64,000 nucleotides of DNA, from contig NZ_LMSJ01000023.1 of the NCBI RefSeq assembly GCF_001428105.1, positions 126,147 through 190,146 on the forward strand, written 5' to 3'. Shown here one piece after another: positions 45,149-54,569 of the stretch. Below the pieces are notes generated by a model. The model did no database searches and had not been told where the DNA came from. It saw only the letters and a program-made list of their open reading frames with translations. A program made the translations under genes and the position numbers. The DNA comes from Paenibacillus sp. Soil766. Its GTDB lineage: Bacteria; Bacillota; Bacilli; Paenibacillales; NBRC-103111. The first letter of the stretch is position 1. The number at the start of each line of letters is the position of its first letter.

Positions 45149-46126
45149 TTAGATCGTTTGAATACGAATCGCCCACTCGAAGGTAAAGGTCGAACCTGGC
45201 TCTAAGCTCTGTGCTCCAGAGATCTCCGCCGCATAGGATTCATTGAATACGTTCATGATGCTTGTGTACGGTTCAAGTGAAACTGCGTTTGCCCATGGCG
45301 CTGTAAATAGAACATGAATCGGGAATTTGTCTCCCATTTCAAAGATAAGTTTGGTGTTGCGAGCTTTGTACTCTATTTCACATTTTTGTGGGCCTGGCGC
45401 GATGCTAAGCATCTGTGAACCGCCAGGATATCCTGGCAACGAAGAGACCTTTGCGCCGCTCTGTAGGGCCGCTGCGAGCGCTGTCGGCACAGGGTCCGCT
45501 GCCGCAAATCCACCCGCGGTCAGCGGCCATTCTGCCGCCGCGGGAATGGTTACCCGCACGCGGTCGGCTTCGCCCTCCGCAAACGCGAAGTACGGGTGAA
45601 AGCCAAGCGAAAGCGGCATGGTATTGCCGCCTCGGTTGGCGATTTCACCGCTGAGCGACAGCGTACCGTCCTGCAGACGGTACGTGAAGCGGAAGCATGC
45701 GGCGTGTGGGAAATACGCCAGCATGTCCGGTGTCTCCGCGATGTCGAATTCCGCGGAGACATAAGCCCCGCCAGCTGCGTCCGCGCCGCTGGCGACAACC
45801 TTCCACGGCCGCTCGCGCAGCTGGCCGTGGGCGTGATCTGGCTCCCGATTCGCCGGGAGCCGGTAGTCGCGGCCGCCGAAGGTGAAGGCCGCATTTTTTA
45901 CGCGCCCCGGCGGGAACAGAATGGGCACGCCGTAGCGCGAGGAATTGATGCGAAGCTCCGACAAGTCGTCGGGCTTCGCGATATAACTGTGGTTCCGCAC
46001 ATCGAAGCGGAACAGGTGCAGACCGACGGCCGGAATAATTTCGGCCACGGCTTCATTGTGGTGGTCGACGAGCTTGAGCGTCGACTCCCCTTCCCATTCA
46101 CTATGTATGACTTCATACTGGCTCAA
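45149..46126 (-). CDS. Aldose 1-epimerase family protein
   Basis: Galactose-mutarotase-like beta-sandwich. Conserved pieces: GVPILFPPGRVKNAAF, DHAHGQLRERPW, PLSLGFHPYFAF and VLFTAPWANAVSLEPYTS. Interconverts alpha and beta anomers of an aldose, perhaps feeding the alpha-galactosidase pathway 11 kb away, though not linked to it. 325 aa; TTG 46124-46126 behind GGGGGAT. The body of the gene is strongly GC-rich compared with both neighbours. Confidence 0.9.
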   Translation of the reverse strand: MSQYEVIHSEWEGESTLKLVDHHNEAVAEIIPAVGLHLFRFDVRNHSYIAKPDDLSELRINSSRYGVPILFPPGRVKNAAFTFGGRDYRLPANREPDHAHGQLRERPWKVVASGADAAGGAYVSAEFDIAETPDMLAYFPHAACFRFTYRLQDGTLSLSGEIANRGGNTMPLSLGFHPYFAFAEGEADRVRVTIPAAAEWPLTAGGFAAADPVPTALAAALQSGAKVSSLPGYPGGSQMLSIAPGPQKCEIEYKARNTKLIFEMGDKFPIHVLFTAPWANAVSLEPYTSIMNVFNESYAAEISGAQSLEPGSTFTFEWAIRIQTI

Positions 46127-46139
46127 AGATGAATCCCCC

Positions 46140-47069
46140 TTAATGATTATTGTGATTTTGATTATTTATGACTTGTCTTGTTAGATTAAAACGATTTCGT
46201 GTTTGATAATAGTTATAAATCATTATGATGCCCAGTACAAGAATAAAGGTTGTAATGAAGCTCCCCTCTGCGCCAAAATCCCCGCCAGAAATTACGATTG
46301 CCCCTTTCGTTTCTGTCGTGATGAGTGACGACATTGGAATCCCTGAAACATCAAAGCCAAATACACACCCTTGCATAAAATTCCACGCAAAATGAAGTCC
46401 AACAGGCATCCATAGACTACCTGAGTACTCACGGCACAACCCCATCAGAAGTCCAGCCAATACAATATTGATAAAGGGAAACGGTGTAGTCCACATCCCT
46501 GGATTAAAGCTATGCAGTAAGGCGAAAACAAGCGTCGACACCCCTAATGCTATTTTCGGCCCAAAGCGATTTTTAACAAGACCTTGTAAATATCCGCGAG
46601 CAAATAGTTCTTCGTTAATCGCTACTCCGATAAAGAGAAGAAAGCTCCCTCCTATCGCATATCCCTTCGATAAACTCCAATCCATCTGAACAAAATGAAT
46701 ACCCCCAAATAACCATATCCCTAAACTACTAGTGGTTATTAACACGACACCCCATAGAAAACCTTCTCCAAACCAACGGCCAAACCGCACAGTTTGCAGC
46801 CCTAATTTCCATCCCTTTTGCCGCTCAAATAAATAAAAACCCAAACAAACACCACTTATGAAACCTACAATCTGGGCCCATAATGACGCTTTAATAAAAA
46901 AGGGATTACTAGTAACAGCCTCCATACTTACGATGAGATCCGGGGTTAACCTCACGGCAAGGATAGCGGCAGCAATAGATAAAATTACCGTGATGACGAT
47001 GATGAAAATAAGGGTCAACAGCACTTTACCCACAATCTGAAGGATTGGAAATGATCTTCTTTGCTTCAC
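46140..47069 (-). CDS. CPBP-family intramembrane metalloprotease
   Basis: 309 residues, about eight helices. The CPBP/Abi motifs are EELFARGYLQG (EExxxR), FALLHSFNPG (FxxxH) and GLHFAWNFMQG (HxxxN). These proteases process membrane peptides or prenyl-modified proteins; the substrate is unknown. GTG 47067-47069 has an AGGAG about 14 bases upstream, so the start is uncertain. 13 bp upstream of the epimerase gene; probably co-transcribed. Confidence 0.88.
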   Translation of the reverse strand: MKQRRSFPILQIVGKVLLTLIFIIVITVILSIAAAILAVRLTPDLIVSMEAVTSNPFFIKASLWAQIVGFISGVCLGFYLFERQKGWKLGLQTVRFGRWFGEGFLWGVVLITTSSLGIWLFGGIHFVQMDWSLSKGYAIGGSFLLFIGVAINEELFARGYLQGLVKNRFGPKIALGVSTLVFALLHSFNPGMWTTPFPFINIVLAGLLMGLCREYSGSLWMPVGLHFAWNFMQGCVFGFDVSGIPMSSLITTETKGAIVISGGDFGAEGSFITTFILVLGIIMIYNYYQTRNRFNLTRQVINNQNHNNH

Positions 47070-47215
47070 TTCGATAACGGTTCACTCCTTTCGTATACCA
47101 AGAATTCGAGAAGCAACCCCCAAATCCTCCCATTTAATTAGAAAGGAAACTCTTGTGCAAACGAATACGTCATGCCACAATAAGACTATCTATTGACCAG
47201 ATTGAGGGGGAAAAC

Positions 47216-48565
47216 ATGCTTTTTGTCCTATTTGCACTATGGTTCATCGCATCAGGACTACTTATTGTAGATCCCGGTTCACGTACCATGCGCTGGATGA
47301 GCGCAGTCGCTTTTACAGGCGGTTCTGGAGCCTTGGCGGCTGTCATATCAGCGGATATCATCCCATATTTTCAATTAACATCACCAAATCCATCCTTAAC
47401 TTCAATCTTATTTCGTGTGATGAGTATCTGCTCCTTGCTTTCCTATTATGGCTTACCTTACTCTTTCGCCATGCTGTCCTTAGCCTATAATTCCACTTGG
47501 CAGAAGCCTCTCCTACGTACATGGCTACCGCTTATACTGTTAGTACCGCCATTTGCTAGTCTGATCCTATTGCCAGGGTATACCGAAGAAATGCCCATTG
47601 ACTTCCGCGTCGTCGCGACCTGGGCCTTCCCATATATCATAATCGGTTCCTTACTGATAGCATTCAAAAAGGAACATCTCCCGGCCATGAAGCGAACTCA
47701 TTTGTTCACTTGCCTTGCCCTTCTTCCACCGATACTTTGTGTTGGCGTGCTCAATTATGTTATGCCCAGCTTCGGTTTCTATCGATTATGGATTTATCAT
47801 GTATGGATTTTGGCCTTCGTCGTGCCTTTCTTTGTATTCACGTTTTTCAAATACGGGTTTCTAGGTATCCGGCTGCTCATCGAGCGCCGCAAGCTGGACT
47901 CCACCCTCCGTGCCATTACGTCCGGAACAGCTATTCTTAATCATGCTATCAAAAATGATGTAGGTAAAATGCGCTTATTCCTTGAGAAGATGAACCAACA
48001 CGCAGCAGACACAGGGCAAACAGAGCTTATCCAGGACATTCATGTGGTGATGAACGCCTCTAGGCATATCCAGGATATGATTAGCCGTGTACATGAACAA
48101 ACTCAAGAATTGCCGCTGCGCACTTCACAGGTTGACGTTCGTCAGATGTTGCAAGAAGTGATAGAACCCCTTGAAGTCTATTTGAGTAACATCCAAGTAC
48201 ATGTAGAACTGCCAGATCACTTAGAACTTCGATTGGATCCGATTCAAGTCTCAGAAACATTAACGAACATTATGATGAATGCCATCGAGGCGATGAGCAG
48301 CGGCGGGGAACTTGCTATTAAGGCATTTTCAAGCAAAAAGAATATAGTACTTGAGATTAAAGATACAGGTATGGGCATGGAGAAATCCGTCCTCAAGCAA
48401 GCTGTAGAACCTTTTTATACAACAAAAAGTGGTAACCGAAATAACTTTGGTCTCGGCCTTGCTTATTGCTATAGTGTCATGAAAAAGCACGGTGGTAGTT
48501 TGGAAATTAGCAGTGAACCCGGTAAAGGTACCCGTGTATATTTAACATTTCCGGGACAGCGTTAG
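47216..48565 (+). CDS. Sensor histidine kinase
   Basis: 449 residues. Seven-helix N-terminal membrane sensor (residues 1-225) without a large external domain, then a kinase core: His243 in ILNHAIKND is the likely phosphoacceptor, N box NIMMNAIEAM, G1 DTGMGME and G2 GLGLAYCYSVMKKHGG. GAGGGGGAAAAC precedes the ATG. The response regulator gene starts 26 bp later. The signal is unknown. Confidence 0.92.
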   Translation: MLFVLFALWFIASGLLIVDPGSRTMRWMSAVAFTGGSGALAAVISADIIPYFQLTSPNPSLTSILFRVMSICSLLSYYGLPYSFAMLSLAYNSTWQKPLLRTWLPLILLVPPFASLILLPGYTEEMPIDFRVVATWAFPYIIIGSLLIAFKKEHLPAMKRTHLFTCLALLPPILCVGVLNYVMPSFGFYRLWIYHVWILAFVVPFFVFTFFKYGFLGIRLLIERRKLDSTLRAITSGTAILNHAIKNDVGKMRLFLEKMNQHAADTGQTELIQDIHVVMNASRHIQDMISRVHEQTQELPLRTSQVDVRQMLQEVIEPLEVYLSNIQVHVELPDHLELRLDPIQVSETLTNIMMNAIEAMSSGGELAIKAFSSKKNIVLEIKDTGMGMEKSVLKQAVEPFYTTKSGNRNNFGLGLAYCYSVMKKHGGSLEISSEPGKGTRVYLTFPGQR

Positions 48566-48591
48566 ACTTGCAGAAGAGAGGAAGTAGTGGA

Positions 48592-49302
48592 ATGGATTCA
48601 ATACGAATACTCATCGTGGAAGATGATCTGGACTGGCTACGCGGTCTGACAGCTTATTTAAATCGTCAAGGAGATATGACTGTCGTGGAGAGCCGATCTA
48701 CAGCAGCAGAAGCACAAGCGTTGTTTGATCAAGCCACACCTTCTGCTGATGTCGTGCTTATGGATATTATGATTCAGAATGAACCCGCGGGCATAGGTCT
48801 TGCCGAGCAAGCCTTCTTATCTTGGGGGGCCAAAGTCATCATGTTAACCTCGATGGAGGAAAAGGATTTTATTTTCCGTTCCTTTCAAGCAGGGGCAATT
48901 GATTATCAGATTAAGTCACGTTTCGAGGAACTCCCTGGCATTATTCGGGCGGCACATGCGCGCCAGTCCGCTATTAATGCGGCTGTTTCTGAACAGATGC
49001 GCGAGGAATTTCGCAGATTGAAGCGGTTGGAACAACAATTCAAGATCAAAGAAGTACGGGATCTCATCACTCCAACGGAGCTTCAAGTTCTGGATATGAT
49101 CGATCAAGGTCATACCCAGACCGAAATTGCAAACCGTTTCTTCATTTCATTACGAACAGTGAAAATTCATGTTGGGCATATTTTGAAAAAGCTCGGAAGC
49201 CCAAGCAGCAAGGATGCTGCTCAGCAATTAAGAAATTTAGGTTTTTTTGAGCGAGGTTCTTCAGAAAAGGATAATGAAATCAAGAAAGAGAAATCCGACT
49301 AG
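48592..49302 (+). CDS. NarL/LuxR-type response regulator
   Basis: 236 residues: receiver with acidic pocket EDD (residues 10-12) and phosphoacceptor Asp58 in VVLMDIMIQ, then a coiled linker and a LuxR-type HTH (TPTELQVLDMIDQGHTQTEI, FISLRTVKIHVGHILKKLG). AGAGGAAG precedes the ATG. Partner of the adjacent kinase. Its stop overlaps that of the convergent yitT gene. Confidence 0.93.
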   Translation: MDSIRILIVEDDLDWLRGLTAYLNRQGDMTVVESRSTAAEAQALFDQATPSADVVLMDIMIQNEPAGIGLAEQAFLSWGAKVIMLTSMEEKDFIFRSFQAGAIDYQIKSRFEELPGIIRAAHARQSAINAAVSEQMREEFRRLKRLEQQFKIKEVRDLITPTELQVLDMIDQGHTQTEIANRFFISLRTVKIHVGHILKKLGSPSSKDAAQQLRNLGFFERGSSEKDNEIKKEKSD

Positions 49303-50204
49303 TGGATATCTCGCTTCTTGAATCTTCCGCCTTTGACATCGTGGATATTGCCAACAGCAAGAAATGCTTTAGGGTCAAGTCCATCCACGATGGACTTTAA
49401 CTTGGCTTCTTCCAGCCGTGTAATCACGCAAAAGATGACTTTCTTGTTATCCCCAGAGAATCCACCTTCACCTTCTAAGTATGTGACACCGCGTCCTAAG
49501 CGATCCATAATAGCTTCGCCAATCTGTCTAAAGTTGTCACTAATAATCCACACAGACTTCGACTCATCGAAACCTTCAATGGTGACATCAATCATTTTAT
49601 AAGCAATAAAATATGCGATTAATGAGTACATGGCACGGTCCCATGTATAGACAAACCCTGCACTTCCAAGAATGAATAAGTTGAAAAACATCACGATTTC
49701 GCCGACCGAGAAAGGAATTTTTTTGGAAACGAGAATGGCAACGATTTCTGTACCATCCAGCGATCCCCCGAAACGAATAACCATCCCTACGCCTATGCCA
49801 AGAATGATCCCGCCGAATACCGCGGCTAACAACGGATCGTTTGTAAGTTCCTTCACAGGATGAAGCAGGGCCGTACCTGTCGACATGATAAGAATAGCGA
49901 AAAGCGTAGATAAGGCAAAGGTTTTACCAATCAGTTTATAACCGATGAATAGGAAAGGAATATTTAATAAGAACAAGAACACACCGATCGGCCCTTGCGT
50001 CAAATAAGATAAAATAATCGAAATTCCCGTAATGCCCCCATCAATAATTCGATTAGGCACTAAAAATATTTCTAACCCAACAGACATTAAAACGGCACCA
50101 ATGAATAAGAACAATCCACGACGAAAAAATGCACTTTTTGTCATTTTTCGGTGTTGTAGCTGCATGACTGCTTCTCTTTTTAGTTGCATTTGTTCTTTTG
50201 CCAT
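49299..50204 (-). CDS. YitT family membrane protein
   Basis: 301 residues: a cytoplasmic N-terminus, five to six helices (GLFLFIGAVLMSVGLEIFLVP, FGGIILGIGVGMVIRFGGSLDGTE) and a C-terminal DUF2179 domain (GVTYLEGEGGFSGDNKKVIF, AFLAVGNIHDVKGGRF). Family is widespread in Bacillota with unknown transport role. GGGGGACT precedes the ATG. Confidence 0.9.
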   Translation of the reverse strand: MAKEQMQLKREAVMQLQHRKMTKSAFFRRGLFLFIGAVLMSVGLEIFLVPNRIIDGGITGISIILSYLTQGPIGVFLFLLNIPFLFIGYKLIGKTFALSTLFAILIMSTGTALLHPVKELTNDPLLAAVFGGIILGIGVGMVIRFGGSLDGTEIVAILVSKKIPFSVGEIVMFFNLFILGSAGFVYTWDRAMYSLIAYFIAYKMIDVTIEGFDESKSVWIISDNFRQIGEAIMDRLGRGVTYLEGEGGFSGDNKKVIFCVITRLEEAKLKSIVDGLDPKAFLAVGNIHDVKGGRFKKRDIH

Positions 50205-50305
50205 ACGCGAGTCCCCCTAACTTATCTCCTCTTTATAAGTATTCTTGATATAGCCACGATTTTCCTGCAATCTATCTTTTTTTTCATAGAGATACCATCG
50301 AATAA

Positions 50306-50326
50306 TGTCGAAATGCATGGTATAAT
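50306..50326 (+). promoter_or_regulatory. Extended -10 promoter of LTA synthase-like copy 2, with a 0A-box core
   Basis: TGGTATAAT at 50318-50326 is an extended -10 (TGnTATAAT); the -35 is poor. TGTCGAA at 50306-50312, the Spo0A core site, lies directly upstream of it. The core alone is expected several times by chance in 64 kb. Confidence 0.45.
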
Positions 50327-50373
50327 ATCAGGTGTTCAAAGGACTTTTAACTTATATTTGTACAGGAGAATCT

Positions 50374-52491
50374 ATGAAAAAATACGCTGAACGATTGTTA
50401 TTGGTATTTCGGCCACGACTGCCACTTTTACTGCTTGCACTAGTCCCTGTTCTGATCATGGAAATATTGAGCCGGGGGAACTACATTGAAATGATGTCTT
50501 GGAGCTTCAAGCATATTCTAGAGCTTCTTTTCAACGAATGGATCGTAGTAAGCCTACTATTGATATTCGTTGCCATCATTGGGCGAACTCGAATCGCCTA
50601 TTGGGTGATTGCCGGTTTCCTCATTATCTTAGCCCTTATTAGCGGCGTAAAGCTCAAAATACTAGGCGTACCTTTGACGCCATGGGATTTAGTAGTAGCA
50701 GGCGAAGCCTCGGATATGGTGAAGTATTTATCCAACATTTTGACTTTTAATGTCTTATCTGTCATTCTCCTGTTTCTTGTTGGCAGTTACTTCATCCTCT
50801 ACCGTACAACCATGTTTATTAAAAAAGTAGGCTTAAAAGAACGTGGAATTCTTGCTGGAATTGGTTTAGTTATGTTCTTAGCTGTCTATACGGATCTGCC
50901 GCTGCCTGTTCAGAAGTGGTTTGGTATCGAAGCGGCTGTTTGGAATCAAGTGCAGAACACCAAAACAAATGGGTATGCGCTAGCCACAGTTTTGAATACC
51001 AAAGCCATGTTCTCTGATCATCGGGAAGGTTATGATGATAAAGCCGTTGATGCAATCGTGAATGCATCCCCGACGTCACCGGTTAAAGCGGGTGATTCAA
51101 ACACAAAACCAATTAAACCAAATGTTATTGTTATTTTAAGTGAAGCTTTCTGGGATCCAACCATTATCCCTGGCGCCAAGTTCGACAAAGATCCAATTCC
51201 TTTCTTCCATAAACTGCAGAGGTCCGGAACGAGTGGAACGATGCTTTCACCTCAATACGGCGGTGGAACAGCCAATGTGGAATTCGAAGTTCTTACAGGT
51301 AACTCCATGCGGTTCCTACCACAAGGCTCCATTGCCTATAATCAATATATTTCAAATGAAGTCGATTCCTTAGCGAGTATCTATGCACGTCAAGGCTACA
51401 CTTCGACTGCCATTAGTCCTTTTTATAATTGGTACTTTAATAGTAATAAAATCTATCAAGACTTCGGCTTTTCCAAATATATTCCTATTGAGTATTTCAA
51501 ACCTACTTACTCCGGTCCTTATATCGCGGATAGCGAAGTTGCTGCTAACATTATTCACGCAACTGAGCAAAGCGAAGGCGCTGATTTCGTGTTCGCGAAC
51601 ACGATGGAAAATCATTTTCATTTCTACCCTGGCAAATTCCCGAAAAACACCTTTAACGTAACAGGTAACTTCTCCGCTTCTTCGGTGGGAATGCTTGAAA
51701 CGCTTGCCCAAGGGATAAACGGATCTGATAATATGTTGAAGGAATTAGTCGAATACTACGAGAAAAAAGGCGAGCCTACGATTATTGCATTCTGGGGCGA
51801 TCATCTGCCAGCGCTGGGTGATGATTATGCAACATATATTGACACGAAGTATATTAGCGGCAAAGCTGATCCTGATTTCTTGAAAAAAATGTACAGCGTC
51901 CCGTTAGTCGTGTGGAATAATTTCGACACTGAGCGGAAAGACAATTTGAATATTAGCCCTTCCTTCTTAGGACCTTATCTAATCGAACTGTCGAGGCAAC
52001 AAGGCAATTATTATACAAATTTCTTAACGGAATTGGCTAAAAAGTATCCAGTCATCCCGCCTAAAGATCATTTTGATGAAATGAATATTAAGGAAGATGA
52101 TTTGAAAAATTACGAAACGTTGCAATATGATATTCTTTTCGGAGATCGACACGCTTACAAGAACTATTTAACACCGATTATCGATCCTAAATATATGCTC
52201 GGTTTCGGTCCGATTAGCTTAGATAAGGTTGAAGCCGATTCTCAAGATCTATCAGGTCGCTCGAATTTAACACTCACGGTAAGCGGTAATCATCTTCCAC
52301 CTCTGGGTTACGTTACTTTGAACGGTAAAGCCATACCGACGACTTGGAAAGACGAACATACGGTTACAGCGCTAGTGGATGGTCCATTACTTAAAACAGG
52401 CCTTTGGGACATCCAAGTACAAGTCAAAGATTCCAAAGAAACGATTGTAGGCAAATCAAACTCCATTTCCATTGATATTGGCGGTCGTTAA
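50374..52491 (+). CDS. LTA synthase-like sulfatase-family membrane protein (copy 2)
   Basis: 705 residues, paralogue of the gene at 42616 along its whole length: five N-terminal helices, NVIVILSEAFWDPTI, GGGTANVEFE with probable nucleophile Thr299, NTMENHFHFYPG, FWGDHLPALGDD, and a C-terminal IPT/TIG-type domain (LTLTVSGNHLPPLGYVTLNG). ACAGGAGAATCT precedes ATG 50374; an ATG at 50332 falls about where transcription should begin. A terminator follows, so it is monocistronic. Confidence 0.88.
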   Translation: MKKYAERLLLVFRPRLPLLLLALVPVLIMEILSRGNYIEMMSWSFKHILELLFNEWIVVSLLLIFVAIIGRTRIAYWVIAGFLIILALISGVKLKILGVPLTPWDLVVAGEASDMVKYLSNILTFNVLSVILLFLVGSYFILYRTTMFIKKVGLKERGILAGIGLVMFLAVYTDLPLPVQKWFGIEAAVWNQVQNTKTNGYALATVLNTKAMFSDHREGYDDKAVDAIVNASPTSPVKAGDSNTKPIKPNVIVILSEAFWDPTIIPGAKFDKDPIPFFHKLQRSGTSGTMLSPQYGGGTANVEFEVLTGNSMRFLPQGSIAYNQYISNEVDSLASIYARQGYTSTAISPFYNWYFNSNKIYQDFGFSKYIPIEYFKPTYSGPYIADSEVAANIIHATEQSEGADFVFANTMENHFHFYPGKFPKNTFNVTGNFSASSVGMLETLAQGINGSDNMLKELVEYYEKKGEPTIIAFWGDHLPALGDDYATYIDTKYISGKADPDFLKKMYSVPLVVWNNFDTERKDNLNISPSFLGPYLIELSRQQGNYYTNFLTELAKKYPVIPPKDHFDEMNIKEDDLKNYETLQYDILFGDRHAYKNYLTPIIDPKYMLGFGPISLDKVEADSQDLSGRSNLTLTVSGNHLPPLGYVTLNGKAIPTTWKDEHTVTALVDGPLLKTGLWDIQVQVKDSKETIVGKSNSISIDIGGR

Positions 52492-52506
52492 AAAGCATAT
52501 TGCCAG

Positions 52507-52540
52507 CCCCTAATTCTCACTCTGAGGATTAGGGGTTTTT
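52507..52540 (+). terminator. Terminator of LTA synthase-like copy 2
   Basis: CCCCTAATTCTC (52507-52518) pairs with GAGGATTAGGGG (52524-52535), one mismatch, then TTTTTATTTT. Confidence 0.9.
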
Positions 52541-52560
52541 ATTTTCACATCCTGTATAAA

Positions 52561-52594
52561 CAAGAAAAGCTCACCCCTGGATGGGATGAGCTCT
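52561..52594 (-). terminator. Terminator of the Gfo/Idh-isomerase operon
   Basis: Minus strand AGCTCATCCC (52583-52592) pairs with GGGGTGAGCT (52568-52577), one G-U, followed by TTTCTTG. Confidence 0.75.
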
Positions 52595-52614
52595 CCTCGC
52601 TAACTCTATATAAC

Positions 52615-53634
52615 TTAAAGATTAATGATTTTACCAGTCGCTTCGGATTCGAATGCTGCAAGAATTACTTTCAATGCTTGGTAACCCTCTTCACCTGAAA
52701 TGCGAGGCGGTTTGTTATCAAGAATACTCGTAACGAACTCGTCAACAACACCGCTAGATGTTTGTTTCTCGTTCGTAGCCACTTGACCTACTTTGTAACG
52801 CTCAACTGTTCCGTTACGAAGCTCAACGATGACTTGATCGTTAGGATCTGTATCAATTTTGATAACACCATTCTCACACCACAGAACTGTGGAGTTGTCT
52901 TGGCCTTTGTAGTAAGTCCAGCTCGCTACTAGGGAACCCGTAGCTCCACTTTTCATACGAAGCAAACAAGTAGCATTATCATCGACGTCTGTACCCTCTT
53001 TGTGAAGTGTACCCACGAACGCCGCTACCTGAGCAACTTCATCATCAAGCAACCAACGAATAAGGTCCGACTTGTGTACGCCGAGATCGCCCATTGCGCC
53101 CATAATTGCTTCTTCCTTACGGAAGAACCAGCTCTCACGACCATCAATGCTCCAGCCTTCAGGACCTGGGTGACCGAAGGATGTACGGAAAGTAAGAACC
53201 TTCCCAAGCTTACCTGTTTCCAAAATTTCTTTCGCCTTCACATGCGGAGGCATTAAGCGTTGGTTGTGACCAACCATTAAGAATACACCATTTTTCTTGG
53301 CAGCTTCGATCATCGCTTCGGATTCAGCGGCTGTTGTAGCCATCGGCTTCTCAACTAATACATGCGCACCAGCGTTAGCCGCGGCAATAGAGATTTCAGC
53401 GTGAAGGTAGTTCGGTGTACACACGCTAACTGCGTCAACTTTCTCAGCTTTCAACATGTCAACGTAGTTGCTATAAACTTTACCGCCATGTAATCCAGCG
53501 TAGTGCTCTGCTCTTTCAATGATCGGATCTACGAATGCAACTAGCTCAACATTTGAATTTGATGCGTATTCTGGAATATGTCTATGCTTGGAAATGGAAC
53601 CACAGCCAATGACGGCTACTTTAATTTTGCTCAT
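52615..53634 (-). CDS. Gfo/Idh/MocA family oxidoreductase
   Basis: NAD(P)-dependent sugar or inositol dehydrogenase type. Rossmann start KVAVIGCGSISKHRH, EKP motif VLVEKPMATT and the GHNQRLMPP segment. 339 aa. AAGGAG precedes ATG 53632-53634. It lies 33 bp after the isomerase gene, same strand, and both face a divergent AraC regulator; together a small sugar or polyol catabolic unit. The exact substrate is unknown. Confidence 0.92.
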   Translation of the reverse strand: MSKIKVAVIGCGSISKHRHIPEYASNSNVELVAFVDPIIERAEHYAGLHGGKVYSNYVDMLKAEKVDAVSVCTPNYLHAEISIAAANAGAHVLVEKPMATTAAESEAMIEAAKKNGVFLMVGHNQRLMPPHVKAKEILETGKLGKVLTFRTSFGHPGPEGWSIDGRESWFFRKEEAIMGAMGDLGVHKSDLIRWLLDDEVAQVAAFVGTLHKEGTDVDDNATCLLRMKSGATGSLVASWTYYKGQDNSTVLWCENGVIKIDTDPNDQVIVELRNGTVERYKVGQVATNEKQTSSGVVDEFVTSILDNKPPRISGEEGYQALKVILAAFESEATGKIINL

Positions 53635-53667
53635 ATGATAAATGCTCCTTCGAATGATATGAATGAA

Positions 53668-54438
53668 TTAGTTATGAACGTTCAGATAATGTTCTTTAAC
53701 CCAGTTAAAGCTGTTTTCAATACTAGTTAAAGGTGCTTTCTGGCAATGATCTTGCTCTACTACTAACCACTGGACACCAGCTTGCTCAGCAGCAACAATA
53801 ACTTTATCCAGAGGAACATCGCCTAAGCCAAGCTCCAAAGTAATTAACTTACCTTCAGCATCCTTGGAGAAATCCTTAAAATGAACCAAAGGAAGACGTC
53901 CTGCATATTTGGCAATGTACGCCAACGGGTCTTGACCTGCATATTGTACCCAACATACGTCCATTTCGACTTTAATTGCATCGTTATTCGCATACATTGC
54001 GTCAAAAACGAACTCATCTTCCACTTTGTAGTGGAATTCAAAATCATGGTTATGATATAGGAATTGCAAGCCTTGTTTTTGCGTCTCGACCGCAAGTGCC
54101 TGGCACTCCGCAATTAGAGCTTTCCATTGGTCAACGGACTCGCGCTCTTCAGCACCAACATAAGGACAAATAGCATATGTAGCACCGATTGTTTTCAAGT
54201 AATCAATCTCACCTTGGAAATTATCGCGGAATCTTTGCAAGCTAATGTGGCTTCCGAAAGCTTTCAATCCAAGCTCATCGAGCAAACCTTTGAGTTTATC
54301 TGCAGGCATATCATAATAACCAGCAAACTCAACACCTTCATATCCTAACTTCGCAACATGGCGAAGTGTACCTTCCATATCACGTGCCATATCATCTCTC
54401 AATGTGTACAATTGAAGTCCAATTCCTAAACGTCCCAT
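53668..54438 (-). CDS. Sugar phosphate isomerase/epimerase (AP endonuclease 2 fold)
   Basis: 256 residues, TIM barrel: GIGLQLYTLRDDM, LGYEGVEFAGYY, FLYHNHDFEF, VEMDVCWVQYAGQDP and VVEQDHCQ carry the metal-binding His/Glu/Asp set of the xylose-isomerase-like superfamily. AGAGGAG precedes the ATG. First gene of a two-gene operon with the oxidoreductase. Confidence 0.92.
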   Translation of the reverse strand: MGRLGIGLQLYTLRDDMARDMEGTLRHVAKLGYEGVEFAGYYDMPADKLKGLLDELGLKAFGSHISLQRFRDNFQGEIDYLKTIGATYAICPYVGAEERESVDQWKALIAECQALAVETQKQGLQFLYHNHDFEFHYKVEDEFVFDAMYANNDAIKVEMDVCWVQYAGQDPLAYIAKYAGRLPLVHFKDFSKDAEGKLITLELGLGDVPLDKVIVAAEQAGVQWLVVEQDHCQKAPLTSIENSFNWVKEHYLNVHN

Positions 54439-54501
54439 TTGTTCTCCTCTTTTCTCATAGTGAAATCGATAATAGTAACCTTGGCCTTAGTATAAGCGAG
54501 A

Positions 54502-54531
54502 TTGGCCTATTATGACCATTCACGATATAAT
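54502..54531 (+). promoter_or_regulatory. Promoter of the AraC-family gene
   Basis: TTGGCC (54502-54507), 18 bases, TATAAT (54526-54531), 38 bp before the ATG at 54570, in the 131-bp divergent intergenic region. Confidence 0.45.
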
Positions 54532-54569
54532 TAAAACATCTCTTATTTGGCTACGAAAGGCGAAACTTC

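Noticed and set aside
45596-46132. Antisense reading frame within the aldose epimerase gene
   Set aside because: Composition-driven shadow of a clearly conserved gene on the other strand.
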